DNA of 64,000 nucleotides from Candidatus Cloacimonadota bacterium (lineage in GTDB: Bacteria > Cloacimonadota > Cloacimonadia > Cloacimonadales > Cloacimonadaceae): positions 1 through 64,000 of the forward strand of contig JAEWNJ010000115.1 of assembly GCA_023392795.1 (NCBI GenBank), given 5' to 3'. A program made the position numbers and the translations under genes. Below, piece after piece: positions 17,767 through 25,571 of the stretch. Position 1 is the stretch's first letter; every line of letters starts with the position of its first letter. Under the pieces are notes generated by a model. The model saw nothing but the letters and a program-made list of their open reading frames with translations. It did not search any database and was not told where the DNA came from.

Positions 17767-17937
17767 ACGTAACGTAGCATTCCGGTGCTACGATAGCCCA
17801 GAGGAAGACACCATACCCCACGGTTTTCGGAGCTTTAAGAAAACTCCCTTACGTAACGTAGCATTCCAGTGCTACGAATGCCCAGGGGGAGACATCATAC
17901 CCCACGGATTTCGGAGCTTTAGGAAAGCTCCGCAACG
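17767..17937. repeat. 84-bp tandem repeats with internal hairpins (two full copies plus the start of a third)
   Basis: Copy 1 is 17767-17850 and copy 2 is 17851-17934, with about 12 differences. A third copy starts at 17935 exactly on period. It is broken after three bases by the group II intron and resumes at 19817-19844 (TAACGTAGCATTCCGGTGCT onward). Each unit has a palindrome CGTAGCA/TGCTACG around six bases and, further on, a second hairpin, perfect in copy 2 (CGGAGCTTT AGG AAAGCTCCG) and nearly so in copy 1. I see no open frame in the repeats. Function unknown. Confidence 0.85.
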
Positions 17938-17980
17938 ATAGGGGTAGGGGAGCGATCCGTTACCGGGCTCCCCTCCCTCC

Positions 17981-18013
17981 GAACCGTACGTGCGGTTCTC
18001 CCGCATACGGCTC
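17981..18013 (-). ncRNA. group II intron domain V
   Basis: On the minus strand GAGCCGTATGCGG pairs with CCGCACGTACGGTTC around GAGAA, with the bulged two-base region typical of domain V. It starts with the AGC triad that forms part of the ribozyme active site. It lies 17 bases after the reverse transcriptase stop codon and about 40 bases before the intron end, the expected position. Confidence 0.85.
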
Positions 18014-18030
18014 TCCAGAAAACAGGTATC

Positions 18031-19350
18031 TCATGTAAGAGACCGGCATAATTCACTGTGGGCTTTGACCATTGAGAAAAACCCACGGCTATCGAAGATG
18101 GCATTCGGATATCTTTGGTTATCTTTATGGTTCGTCGCTATTCCTCTGCGTTTCTCGTGTTTCCTGAGGATACTGCGAAGTCTGCGTCTTACCCAGCTGT
18201 CTTGTTCGGGGAAACTGTTTCTGTGGGCATGCTTGAAGTATTCAAACCAACCTCGTTGGATAGGTGTTATCCTGTTGATGATGGTCTGGAGGCTGTGTGC
18301 ATTACTGCGTTTGGTGTGTTTCCTGATGTTGTCTCTGAACTTCTTGATACTCTTGTCTGAAGGGAACTTCATCCCTTTCTTGAACTTATAGCCCAAGAAC
18401 TCAAAGATATCTGTTTCGGTATCCACAATCTTCGTCTTCGTTGGATGCAAGGTTAGCCCTGCTTCCTGTGTCCAGATTCTGATTGTTTCCAGAGCTTGTC
18501 TTGCTTCAGCCTCTGTCTTGCATTGCACCACAAAGTCATCGGCATAGCGCGTCATCTGATATCTCTCCTTCAGCATCAACCAGTCCAATGGATCAAGGTA
18601 GATGTTGGCTAGTAAGGGACTTATGACCGCTCCTTGAGGTGTTCCTGCCTCGGGCGTCCAGCTTGCTGCTGTATCTATCACCTTCTGTGAGAGATATTGT
18701 TCAAGCAGAGCCAGGATGCGACTATCGGCAATCTTATTCTCAATCAATAGCATCAGCTTATCTTGCGGGATATTATCAAAGTATCCCTTGATATCTGCAT
18801 CCACCACATATCTGTAACCCTGCTTCAGTAGTCCATCGACTCTTCTGAGGGCGTCTTTACATGATCTGCGGGGGCGAAAGCCATAGCTATATTCACAGAA
18901 TTCTCTCTCAAAGATTGGTTCAATGACGTTGCGCAGTGCGGTTTGTACCACTCTGTCCGTGACAGTTGGTATCCCCAATGGACGTTTATCCTTACTGCCT
19001 GCTTTATCAATCCAAACACGTTTAACGCCTGCTGGTTGATATAGGCCTTGTTTGAGCAGTTCGGATGTCCGGTTCAGACGTTCTGCAGCGTGCCTGCGAT
19101 AGTGTTTGATACTGATGTTATCAATACCAGCACTACCACGGTTTGCTGCCACTTGCTTCCAGGCTGATTCCAGGTTTGGTAGATACCATACCTTATCGAT
19201 CAGACTGAACCACTTGCCACCTTTTACTCCCCATTCGAGAGCTGCCAGCATTTTGTCAGTCCATACCACTGGTTCGACCCATGCCCATTGGGCTGGGATC
19301 TCTCGTTCTTGTTTAGCCTTTTCAGGCACTGACGATCGTTGTTCTTCCAT
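18031..19350 (-). CDS. ltrA: group II intron-encoded reverse transcriptase/maturase
   Basis: This 439-residue protein starts at ATG 19350 after AAAGGAGT. Reverse transcriptase blocks: GIDNISIKHYRRHAAERLN, RPLGIPTVTDRVVQTALRNV, YSYGFRPRRSCKDAL, VVDADIKGYFDNI (first Asp), GTPQGAVISPLLANIYLD and the catalytic RYADDFVV. A GIIM maturase domain follows (INRITPIQRGWFEYFKHAH). No HNH endonuclease follows, as in class C introns. All motifs are intact, so it is probably functional. It splices and mobilises its host intron. Confidence 0.95.
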   Translation of the reverse strand: MEEQRSSVPEKAKQEREIPAQWAWVEPVVWTDKMLAALEWGVKGGKWFSLIDKVWYLPNLESAWKQVAANRGSAGIDNISIKHYRRHAAERLNRTSELLKQGLYQPAGVKRVWIDKAGSKDKRPLGIPTVTDRVVQTALRNVIEPIFEREFCEYSYGFRPRRSCKDALRRVDGLLKQGYRYVVDADIKGYFDNIPQDKLMLLIENKIADSRILALLEQYLSQKVIDTAASWTPEAGTPQGAVISPLLANIYLDPLDWLMLKERYQMTRYADDFVVQCKTEAEARQALETIRIWTQEAGLTLHPTKTKIVDTETDIFEFLGYKFKKGMKFPSDKSIKKFRDNIRKHTKRSNAHSLQTIINRITPIQRGWFEYFKHAHRNSFPEQDSWVRRRLRSILRKHEKRRGIATNHKDNQRYPNAIFDSRGFFSMVKAHSELCRSLT

Positions 19351-19904
19351 CTGTACTCCTTTCAAAATCTGTTTTCCTGTGCCCCTTAGCTCCTTTCGGG
19401 TTATGTTGTCCCGAATATCGTCGCTACTATGAGCACTCTGACTCCTGTCGATCTCTCATGCCAATCGACAGGTCTCCCTGCTTTACATTGCGTACCTTCC
19501 TTACCATTCCGTCTCCAACCACATGACAGCTCCTGAACTGGCTTCAAATATTACGTCCTTCAACCGCTCAGGTCTTCCCCGGGGGAGGCATCGGCACCAC
19601 ACCGCTGCGCCATTCCGGGGTCTTAGTCTTCGCCGTACGTTAGGGGGCTCGACAACTAATCCTGCCGAATCGAGTTCGTTATCCTACGGACTGGTAGTTC
19701 GCTTCCGGTTGCTCTCCACCCCACCTCACGGTGACGCAGTTACCTTCAGCTACAGGGCTTGACGATACCCTGGATCGGACTTGCACCGATCTGTTATGCA
19801 ATGCGCACAGGCGCACTAACGTAGCATTCCGGTGCTACGAATGCCTAAACAAGACTGTTGACTTTCAGATTGTAGTATACCGCTGACTATTGGACTTGAT
19901 CCAT

Positions 19905-20387
19905 AGGCTGATCGAGATGGAACCTATCTACAAAAACGCTCCGCCAAGCTTTAGCCACATGGTTTGAAAGTGATCCAAATCATCCCCAACCGGTTCCATG
20001 ATCTTCCTATCTTGAGCTTCATACGCATTCGGTGAGCCTCCCATACACCGGTCATACGATTGTACGACCGGTGTATGACCGGTGTATGGGAGGCGTATCA
20101 TATACAAGATAGCAAGGGGTAGATCATTGAGAGTTGAGAATTGAGAATTGGCTGCGCACACTGATAGATAGAGGGTTTTTGGCATAGGGCAGTGTACAAT
20201 GAAGAATGAAGAACCCGCAACGCATAACGCATAACCCTTAACATAATGATACAATGCAACTAAGGCTCACACCCCCGCGCAACCTGAAAACCTGAAAACT
20301 CGAAAACCTGAAAACACCAAAGGCTGATCGATGGAACCTATCTACAGAAACGCTCCGCCAAACTTTAGCTACTTGGTTTGAGAGTGA
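19905..20387. repeat. pair of imperfect direct repeats of about 68 bp flanking an intergenic segment
   Basis: Copy A (19905-19973) and copy B (20321-20387) share AGGCTGATCGA, ATGGAACCTATCTACA, AAACGCTCCGCCAA and GGTTTGA, with about eight differences. Between them lie a large inverted repeat (20036-20094) and a run of short CCTGAAAA repeats (20283-20318). The stretch 19845-20440 has no credible gene. The layout could be a relic of a small mobile element or a segmental duplication; I do not recognise it. Confidence 0.75.
20036..20094. repeat. 22-bp perfect inverted repeat (large cruciform or hairpin)
   Basis: The arm 20036-20057 (GCCTCCCATACACCGGTCAT and two more bases) pairs perfectly with 20073-20094 around a 15-base loop. 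The right side also carries ACCGGTGTATG twice in tandem, so an alternative 12-bp stem with a shorter loop can form. No T-run follows. It lies between the group II intron and the peptidase gene. Confidence 0.85.
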
Positions 20388-20404
20388 GCCTTGTAACATA
20401 AATC

Positions 20405-20432
20405 TTGACATTCTGCTCTTCGTGTAAACAAT
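20405..20432 (+). promoter_or_regulatory. possible sigma-70 promoter for the prolyl oligopeptidase gene
   Basis: A perfect TTGACA (20405-20410) is followed after 16 bases by AACAAT (4 of 6 to TATAAT) at 20427-20432. It lies about 40 bp before the chosen start. The -10 is weak, so the call is tentative. Confidence 0.4.
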
Positions 20433-20472
20433 TGTTCATATGCTCACACAGGATATCAAAGAAGGAGATATG

Positions 20473-22509
20473 ATGACGCAAGTAGTGCCAAGCTATCCGA
20501 TTACGCCCAAAGAAGATGTTACTGAAGACCACTTTGGAATCAGGATCGAAGATCCCTACCGCAAGCTGGAGAATGACAGATCTGAGGCAACCGTTGCCTG
20601 GCTAAAAGAGCAACAGGCCGTCACGGATGATTTTCTAAGCCGGTATCCTCATCGCAAAGCTATGTTGGAGCGTCTAAAGGAACTGATCGATTACCCCAAA
20701 CAAAGCGTCCCTTTCAAGATGGGGGATTGGTATTATTACAGCAGAAATGACGGACTCCAGAATCAGTGGGTGCTCTATCGTAAAGCCTCTTTAGACGGGG
20801 TGGAAGAAGTATTCCTGGATCCAAACACGCTTTCTGAAGATGGCACCACCAGGGCTTCATGGTGCGGGTATTCAAAGGATTATCGTTACTTTTCCTTTAT
20901 GGTTTCACCTTCCGGCGCAGATGCCGGCGAGATTTGGACATTGGATAGCAGAACCAAGGCATTTTTACCGGATAAGATCACCAATGTACGCCATTCTGGT
21001 GCGTCCTGGTGGAAGGATGGATTCTTCTACTCCCGTTATGATAATAAGCAGGACTATCAGAGCCAGGATGCCAACATGAAGATCTATTATCATACACTCG
21101 GCGAGGGCACAGCTCAAGATAGACTGATCTATCAAGATCCCGATAATCCCCTGCGCTTTCACCACATCTGGGTATCGGACGACGAAAAGACGATGTTCCT
21201 TCACAGTTCCGAGGGTACTCGGGGCACGCGAATCTTGTATCGGGCTGTGGATGGTGATACAGAGTGGAAGACGCTGTTCGAAGGTTTCGAATACGACGCG
21301 TATCTGTTTGATTCCTACGATGAAGGTTTTGTATATCTATTCACGAACAAGAACGCGCCAAATTTCCGCTTACTGAAGGTAGATCTTGCCAATCCGCAGG
21401 AAGAACACTGGCAGGAGATCATTCCCGAACGGGACTATGTTCTAGATAGCGCTCAAATAGCCGGAGGCAAACTGCTGGCGATCTTTACTAAAGATGTAAG
21501 CTCCCAGATCGAGGTCTTTGATACTGCAGGTAACTTTCTGTATCCCATCCCGATGCCTTACCAGGGAGCGGCATATCTGCATGTGCTGAAGAAAGAAGAA
21601 GATGAAGCGTATTTTGGCTTTGATTCCTTCATCCATCCCCATGAATACTATCATTATGATATCAAAGATAATAAACTCACTTACTTCCACAGCGATCCCA
21701 TAAAGGCAGATGTAAGCAAGATCGTGAGCGAACAGGTCTTTTATCCTTCTCTGGATGGTACCATGATCCCGCTTACCATCATTTATCGGGAGGGGATGCT
21801 AAGAAACGGTCTCAATCCCTGCCTGCTCTATGGATATGGTGGTTTCAGTATCTCGCTGATGCCTTCATTCAGCGATACCCGGGTAGCCTTGCTGGAAAAA
21901 GGATTCATCTATGCCATTGCCAATCTGCGTGGGGGTAATGAATATGGCGAAGCCTGGCACGAAGCAGGTATGAAACTGCAAAAGCAGAATGTCTTTGACG
22001 ATTTCATTGCGGCAGCCGAGTATCTGATCCGGGAAGGATATACCTCCTCCCAAAAGCTTGCCATCAATGGCGGCTCAAATGGGGGACTGCTGGTGGGAGC
22101 CTGCCTTACGCAGCGTCCTGATCTGTATAAAGTGGCTGTGCCTCAGATGGGAGTACTGGATATGCTGCGTTACCACAAGTTTACTTGCGGTTGGGGATGG
22201 ATGAAGGAATATGGCAATCCCGAAGAAGCAGAGCACTTCAAGAACCTGCTGGCATACTCTCCGCTACACAACATCAAAGCTGGGCAGAAGTATCCTGCCA
22301 CCATGATCACTACCGCTGATCACGATGATAGAGTGATACCGGGACACTCCTTCAAATTCGCCGCAACCCTGCAGGAAAAAGCCGATCCGGGCAATCCAGT
22401 ACTGCTTTACACTCAGTTTCAATCATCTCACGGCCCCAGCAGCACCACCAAGAGCCTGGAATTGATAGCCGATGTATATAGCTTCATCTGCATGACTATG
22501 GGAGTGTGA
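20473..22509 (+). CDS. prolyl oligopeptidase family serine peptidase (S9A)
   Basis: This roughly 678-residue peptidase cleaves after proline in short peptides. The N-terminal half is a beta-propeller (opening YPITPKEDVTEDHFGIRIED). The C-terminal alpha/beta-hydrolase has the nucleophile in GGSNGGLLVGA (Ser near 534), the Asp in DHDDRVIPGHSF (near 617) and the His in SSHGPSS (near 651). No signal peptide is present, so it should be cytoplasmic. The start is set by GAAGGAG at 20461-20467, which favours ATG 20473 over ATG 20470 or ATG 20440. It fits a peptide- and amino-acid-fermenting lifestyle. Confidence 0.93.
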   Translation: MTQVVPSYPITPKEDVTEDHFGIRIEDPYRKLENDRSEATVAWLKEQQAVTDDFLSRYPHRKAMLERLKELIDYPKQSVPFKMGDWYYYSRNDGLQNQWVLYRKASLDGVEEVFLDPNTLSEDGTTRASWCGYSKDYRYFSFMVSPSGADAGEIWTLDSRTKAFLPDKITNVRHSGASWWKDGFFYSRYDNKQDYQSQDANMKIYYHTLGEGTAQDRLIYQDPDNPLRFHHIWVSDDEKTMFLHSSEGTRGTRILYRAVDGDTEWKTLFEGFEYDAYLFDSYDEGFVYLFTNKNAPNFRLLKVDLANPQEEHWQEIIPERDYVLDSAQIAGGKLLAIFTKDVSSQIEVFDTAGNFLYPIPMPYQGAAYLHVLKKEEDEAYFGFDSFIHPHEYYHYDIKDNKLTYFHSDPIKADVSKIVSEQVFYPSLDGTMIPLTIIYREGMLRNGLNPCLLYGYGGFSISLMPSFSDTRVALLEKGFIYAIANLRGGNEYGEAWHEAGMKLQKQNVFDDFIAAAEYLIREGYTSSQKLAINGGSNGGLLVGACLTQRPDLYKVAVPQMGVLDMLRYHKFTCGWGWMKEYGNPEEAEHFKNLLAYSPLHNIKAGQKYPATMITTADHDDRVIPGHSFKFAATLQEKADPGNPVLLYTQFQSSHGPSSTTKSLELIADVYSFICMTMGV

Positions 22510-22563
22510 TTTGTGAGAACTGAGGAAAGATTATCAGTACCAAACCAGTAATAAGGAGTTACG

Positions 22564-22935
22564 ATGCAATTAGGAGCTTTTTCGATCAGTCTGAGCGTGA
22601 AGGACATCAAAGCCTCTGAGGCTTTTTACACCAAGCTCGGTTTTACCACATTGGGTGGAGATATCTCGCAGAAATGGTTGATCCTGCGCAATGGAGACAC
22701 TGTGATTGGGTTGTTTCAAGGCATGTTTTCCGGCAATCTGCTCACTTTCAATCCGGGCTGGGCTCAATCTGCCCAAAACCTTGATTCATTTACTGATATC
22801 AGGGAGTTGAGACAGCTTATGGAGAAGCAGGGATTGGGTCCCACGGCTCTGGATAATGATACTGAGTCAGGCCCCGCCAGCTTCACTATTACTGATCCTG
22901 ACGGCAACATGATCCTGTTTGATCAGCACCGATAG
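22564..22935 (+). CDS. VOC (glyoxalase/bleomycin-resistance fold) family protein
   Basis: This 123-residue protein has two beta-alpha-beta-beta-beta halves: ISLSVKDIKASEAFYTKLGF at the start and TITDPDGNMILFDQH at the end, the classic VOC signature with a probable metal-ligand acid near the C-terminus. AAGGAG sits at good distance from the ATG. It follows the peptidase by 54 bp and precedes the nitrilase-like gene by 35 bp. The substrate is unknown. It resembles the small standalone VOC proteins of many bacteria rather than glyoxalase I proper. Confidence 0.85.
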   Translation: MQLGAFSISLSVKDIKASEAFYTKLGFTTLGGDISQKWLILRNGDTVIGLFQGMFSGNLLTFNPGWAQSAQNLDSFTDIRELRQLMEKQGLGPTALDNDTESGPASFTITDPDGNMILFDQHR

Positions 22936-22970
22936 CCAAGGGGATTTTTTAATCAAATGAGGTATGCTGT

Positions 22971-23726
22971 TTGAATCTACGAATAGCCGCAGCGGTGTTT
23001 CCTCCTGTTACGCACTCCAACGGTGCCATTCAAAGGATGCTAGAGCAGGTGGAAAAGGCTAAAAGTCAGAATTGCGATCTGATCATGTTCCCTGAAGCAG
23101 TATTGGGGGGATTGGACACCTTGGGGGATTATCAGTCTGATCTGGAGATATCATATCAGGAAGACTCTCCTGAACTACGGCGCATCAGGGACTTTACCAA
23201 AAGAGAATCCATCGGCATTGGATTCGGATTTCTGGAAAACGCCGATGGATTCATCTATGATGCATACCTGATCTACGATCATACCGGAGAGCTTTGTCTG
23301 CATTATCGCAGAATTTCCGACACCTGGATGCCCTCTGAGGTATCCCGTGATCATTATGCTTGCGGTGAAGAGCTACTGATCAGTGACACTGCGTATGGCA
23401 GGCTTGGCGTCCTGCTCTGCGGCGATTTGTTCGATGAGGAGCTAGTTCAGCAATTGTGCAGCCAGAAGCCAAACCTGTGTTTACATCCCATGGCGCGCGC
23501 ATTTCCATTGACCGATGATATTCAGCAGAGCTGGGATGAGCAGGAGTTTCCCTTTTATCTGGAAGAATACTGCAAGCTCAAGACCGATGTTCTGGTCTGC
23601 AATATGCTGGATTTTACGCCAGATGTTGGCGCTATCTATTGTGGTGGAGCCTGGTTCATCCGGAATGGTCAGGTGCATAGCAGCTTGCCCTTGATGCAGC
23701 AAGGGCTGCTAATTGTTGATATATAA
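22971..23726 (+). CDS. carbon-nitrogen hydrolase (nitrilase superfamily) with altered Lys position
   Basis: This 251-residue protein starts at TTG 22971 behind GAGG. The nitrilase triad is partly visible: Glu42 in LIMFPEAVLGG and Cys150 in GVLLCGDLFDEEL. The usual catalytic Lys (in a YRK context) is replaced by Arg in LHYRRIS (Arg113-Arg114), so activity may be changed or lost, unless another Lys serves. Family members hydrolyse amides or nitriles. The substrate is unknown. It lies between the VOC gene and the DUF3795 gene, both in the same direction. Confidence 0.82.
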   Translation: MNLRIAAAVFPPVTHSNGAIQRMLEQVEKAKSQNCDLIMFPEAVLGGLDTLGDYQSDLEISYQEDSPELRRIRDFTKRESIGIGFGFLENADGFIYDAYLIYDHTGELCLHYRRISDTWMPSEVSRDHYACGEELLISDTAYGRLGVLLCGDLFDEELVQQLCSQKPNLCLHPMARAFPLTDDIQQSWDEQEFPFYLEEYCKLKTDVLVCNMLDFTPDVGAIYCGGAWFIRNGQVHSSLPLMQQGLLIVDI

Positions 23727-23750
23727 ATCCAAAATGTAAGGAGAATAAAC

Positions 23751-24197
23751 ATGAGAGAATCAAAAGACTATCTATGTTACTGCGGTCTATACTGCAAGAT
23801 GTGCAGCATTGTAAATGGACTGCCTCAGGCTGCGCGCTCCCTGCATCAGATCATGCTGGAAGATGGCTGGGAAGGTTTTGGTAGCTTTATGTATCCGGAG
23901 TTTGGCGATTTTTGGAAAGTGCTGACTGAACTGAAGGAAATGGACAGCACTTCGCCCCTCTGCATCGGCGGTTGTGGTAATCCAGCTTGTGAAATCCGCA
24001 TCTGCGCAAAGACAAAAGGCTTGGACGTTTGCGCGTTTTGCGACGAATATCCCTGTGCCAAACTAAGGGCTTTTACCGATGCCTATCCCTTTATTCTGAA
24101 GAATAATGAGCGGATCAGAGAAATCGGTATCGAGGCTTGGTTAAAGGAACAAGACGAACTGGTAGCCAGGGGAGTTACCCATAAAAGCCTGAAATAG
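23751..24197 (+). CDS. DUF3795 domain protein (Cys-rich)
   Basis: This 148-residue protein starts after AAGGAG. Its N-terminus LCYCGLYCKMCSI (Cys9, Cys11, Cys15, Cys18) and later cysteines in CIGGCGNPACEIRICAKTKG and CAFCDEYPC are typical of DUF3795. The many CxxC pairs suggest a bound metal, zinc or an Fe-S cluster. The family is common in anaerobes, and no function is established to my knowledge. It ends the peptidase-VOC-nitrilase run. Confidence 0.85.
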   Translation: MRESKDYLCYCGLYCKMCSIVNGLPQAARSLHQIMLEDGWEGFGSFMYPEFGDFWKVLTELKEMDSTSPLCIGGCGNPACEIRICAKTKGLDVCAFCDEYPCAKLRAFTDAYPFILKNNERIREIGIEAWLKEQDELVARGVTHKSLK

Positions 24198-24204
24198 CTT
24201 CTCT

Positions 24205-24587
24205 TTACCGAAAGCTCCAGCGCTCATCCTTGTATTTGAAGGATCCGGAGCCCGGTACATTCAACTCATTGTCTGATACATACCAGTCTTCAGGCCCGTG
24301 AAAGATGGCATTTGACCCTTTCATGGCCTCAGTGCTTTGAGCTGTGTATACGCGCATTCCGGGCTTGGATACCTGACTGGACTGACGGTACAGAATGGAT
24401 TGATCTACCTCACGCGGATTACGCGGATGACGCGGATTTAGTGACAAAACGGCTGTGCATGGAAGATGGAAACCTGACAGGACTGACAGAACTGAAAAAC
24501 TAAAGGACAATTCTGCTTGACAATTGAGGTGACTTGCTCTAAATGGCGGGCGTTTCATAGATCAAACAACAATAGAAGGAGTAAACA
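24205..24587. repeat. intergenic stretch with 9-bp minisatellite-like repeats and possible gene remnant
   Basis: Three 9-bp repeats of ACGCGGATK type lie at 24412-24438, and CTGACAGGA-like 9-mers lie at 24474-24500, with a similar run near 24372. On the minus strand the segment 24205-24350 reads as a plausible protein end (FHGPEDWYVSDNELNVPGSG, then FKYKDERWSFR, stop at 24205). The frame upstream of it runs into the repeats and has no sensible start. I read this as a gene tail left after an insertion or deletion, but that is uncertain. Confidence 0.4.
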
Positions 24588-25103
24588 ATGCTTTTCAGTT
24601 TCAGAACCCGTGATTTGGTGATCTGCGCTTTAGCGCTACTCACGTTTTGCGTAATGCCTCTATTCGCTCAGGACAAAATAGAGCTTGAAGTACAGCGGGA
24701 GGTCCTGGTCAATAGCACTCAGGTCGCGGCTCAGGGCCTAAGTGGTCTTCTTAGTAATCTGGATCCCAAAGAGCACATAGAGATATGCCGCGATTTTATC
24801 AGGCAAATCCGATACTTTGACGACAAATCAGGTTACTTCTACATCTACGACATGAAGGGTGTGAATATCGCCCATGCCACCCAGCCCGAAAATGAAGGGA
24901 AGGACCTCTTTGAATACCGCGATTCCAAGGGTAATCTCCTGATTCAGGGCTTGATCAAAGCTGCCGCCGAGGGGGGAGGCTTTGTGGATTTCTGGTGGGA
25001 AAACCCGCTCACTGAAAAAGAAGAAAAGAAGTTAGGTTACGCCGTACCGATCAAGGGAACAGATTTTTTTATCGGCTCCGGCATTTATGTGGAACAAGAG
25101 TAG
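24588..25103 (+). CDS. exported single Cache-domain protein
   Basis: This 171-residue protein has a signal peptide or anchor (residues 10-27, ending LFA), then one Cache fold: RYFDDKSGYFYIYDMKGVNI, AHATQPENEGKD and GGFVDFWWENP. These are typical of sCache_2 sensors that bind small organic acids in the periplasm. No signalling domain (kinase, methyl-accepting, cyclase) follows, so it is a standalone ligand-binding protein, perhaps passing its signal to a separate partner. AAGGAG precedes the ATG. The 190 bp after it lead to the groES promoter. Confidence 0.88.
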   Translation: MLFSFRTRDLVICALALLTFCVMPLFAQDKIELEVQREVLVNSTQVAAQGLSGLLSNLDPKEHIEICRDFIRQIRYFDDKSGYFYIYDMKGVNIAHATQPENEGKDLFEYRDSKGNLLIQGLIKAAAEGGGFVDFWWENPLTEKEEKKLGYAVPIKGTDFFIGSGIYVEQE

Positions 25104-25206
25104 ATGAATTCACGAATCCAATCAGTTTCGGGAATCTTGCGGCCAGTGAAAGACGCCTGTAGGTGATCCAGCTCATTGGATCAGCGCATTTGGACTTGAC
25201 AAAAAG

Positions 25207-25233
25207 TTAGCAGTCTAAAAAAGTGTTTGCTAA
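25207..25233 (+). promoter_or_regulatory. CIRCE-like HrcA operator
   Basis: TTAGCAGTC, nine spacer bases, then GTTTGCTAA: exactly the CIRCE geometry. The left arm matches the consensus TTAGCACTC at 8 of 9 and the right arm matches GAGTGCTAA at 7 of 9. It overlaps the -35 region of the groES promoter, a natural position for HrcA repression of heat-shock genes. Confidence 0.65.
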
Positions 25234-25254
25234 GAACATGCTTCTGACTATAAT
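25227..25254 (+). promoter_or_regulatory. sigma-70-type promoter of groES
   Basis: TTGCTA (25227-25232), 16 bases, then a perfect TATAAT (25249-25254), about 40 bp before the start codon. A second perfect TTGACA at 25196-25201 has no fitting -10. Confidence 0.65.
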
Positions 25255-25292
25255 AGAGTATAGCAAGCTTAAGATAACAAATGGAGGTTATT

Positions 25293-25565
25293 ATGAAACT
25301 GAGACCCATTGAAGATCATGTTGTGGTTAAAATTGCCGCGGCAGCCCAGGAAAAGACTATTGGTGGCATTATCATCCCGGATACTGCCAAGGAAAAACCC
25401 CAAATTGCCGAGATCGTAGCGGTCGGAACTGATGAAGACCTGCAAAAGATCGTCAAGGTGGGCGATAAAGTTCTCTATGGCAAGTATGCCGGAACCGAGA
25501 TCGAACTCGACGGAATCAAATACCTCATTCTTTCCAAGAGCGACATCCTGGCAGTAGTCGAGTAG
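25293..25565 (+). CDS. groES: co-chaperonin GroES
   Basis: This 90-residue protein has the GroES fold: [14 protein letters not shown] at the N-terminus, the mobile loop [17 protein letters not shown], and [17 protein letters not shown]. It caps GroEL in ATP-driven folding. ATG 25293 is chosen because GGAGG sits at 25283-25287; the ATG at 25281 lacks a site. No groEL follows; the next gene is thioredoxin seven bases on. The upstream CIRCE-like site and strong -10 suggest heat-shock control by HrcA. Confidence 0.95.
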   Translation: MKLRPIEDHVVVKIAAAAQEKTIGGIIIPDTAKEKPQIAEIVAVGTDEDLQKIVKVGDKVLYGKYAGTEIELDGIKYLILSKSDILAVVE

Positions 25566-25571
25566 GGCATC

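Larger units (their letters stand above)
17938..19816 (-). mobile_element. group II intron, bacterial class C-like, 1879 nt
   Basis: The 5' end on the minus strand is GTGCGCC at 19816, directly after a hairpin-forming exon ending GTTA. The 3' end is ...CCCTAT at 17938, leaving exon CGTTG. Removing 17938-19816 restores the repeat text ACG+TAACGTAGC, in register with copies 1 and 2, so the boundaries are base-exact. A domain V-like hairpin and a domain VI-like stem (GGGGAGC/GCTCCCC) sit near the 3' end, and an intron-encoded reverse transcriptase occupies domain IV. The region 19351-19816 would be domains I-III. Class C introns typically insert after terminator-like stem-loops, as here. Confidence 0.9.

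Noticed and set aside
17767..17937. Possible CRISPR array or integron attC sites
   Set aside because: The whole 84-bp unit repeats, with no variable spacers and no cas genes. The core sites do not match GTTRRRY, and no integron integrase is present.
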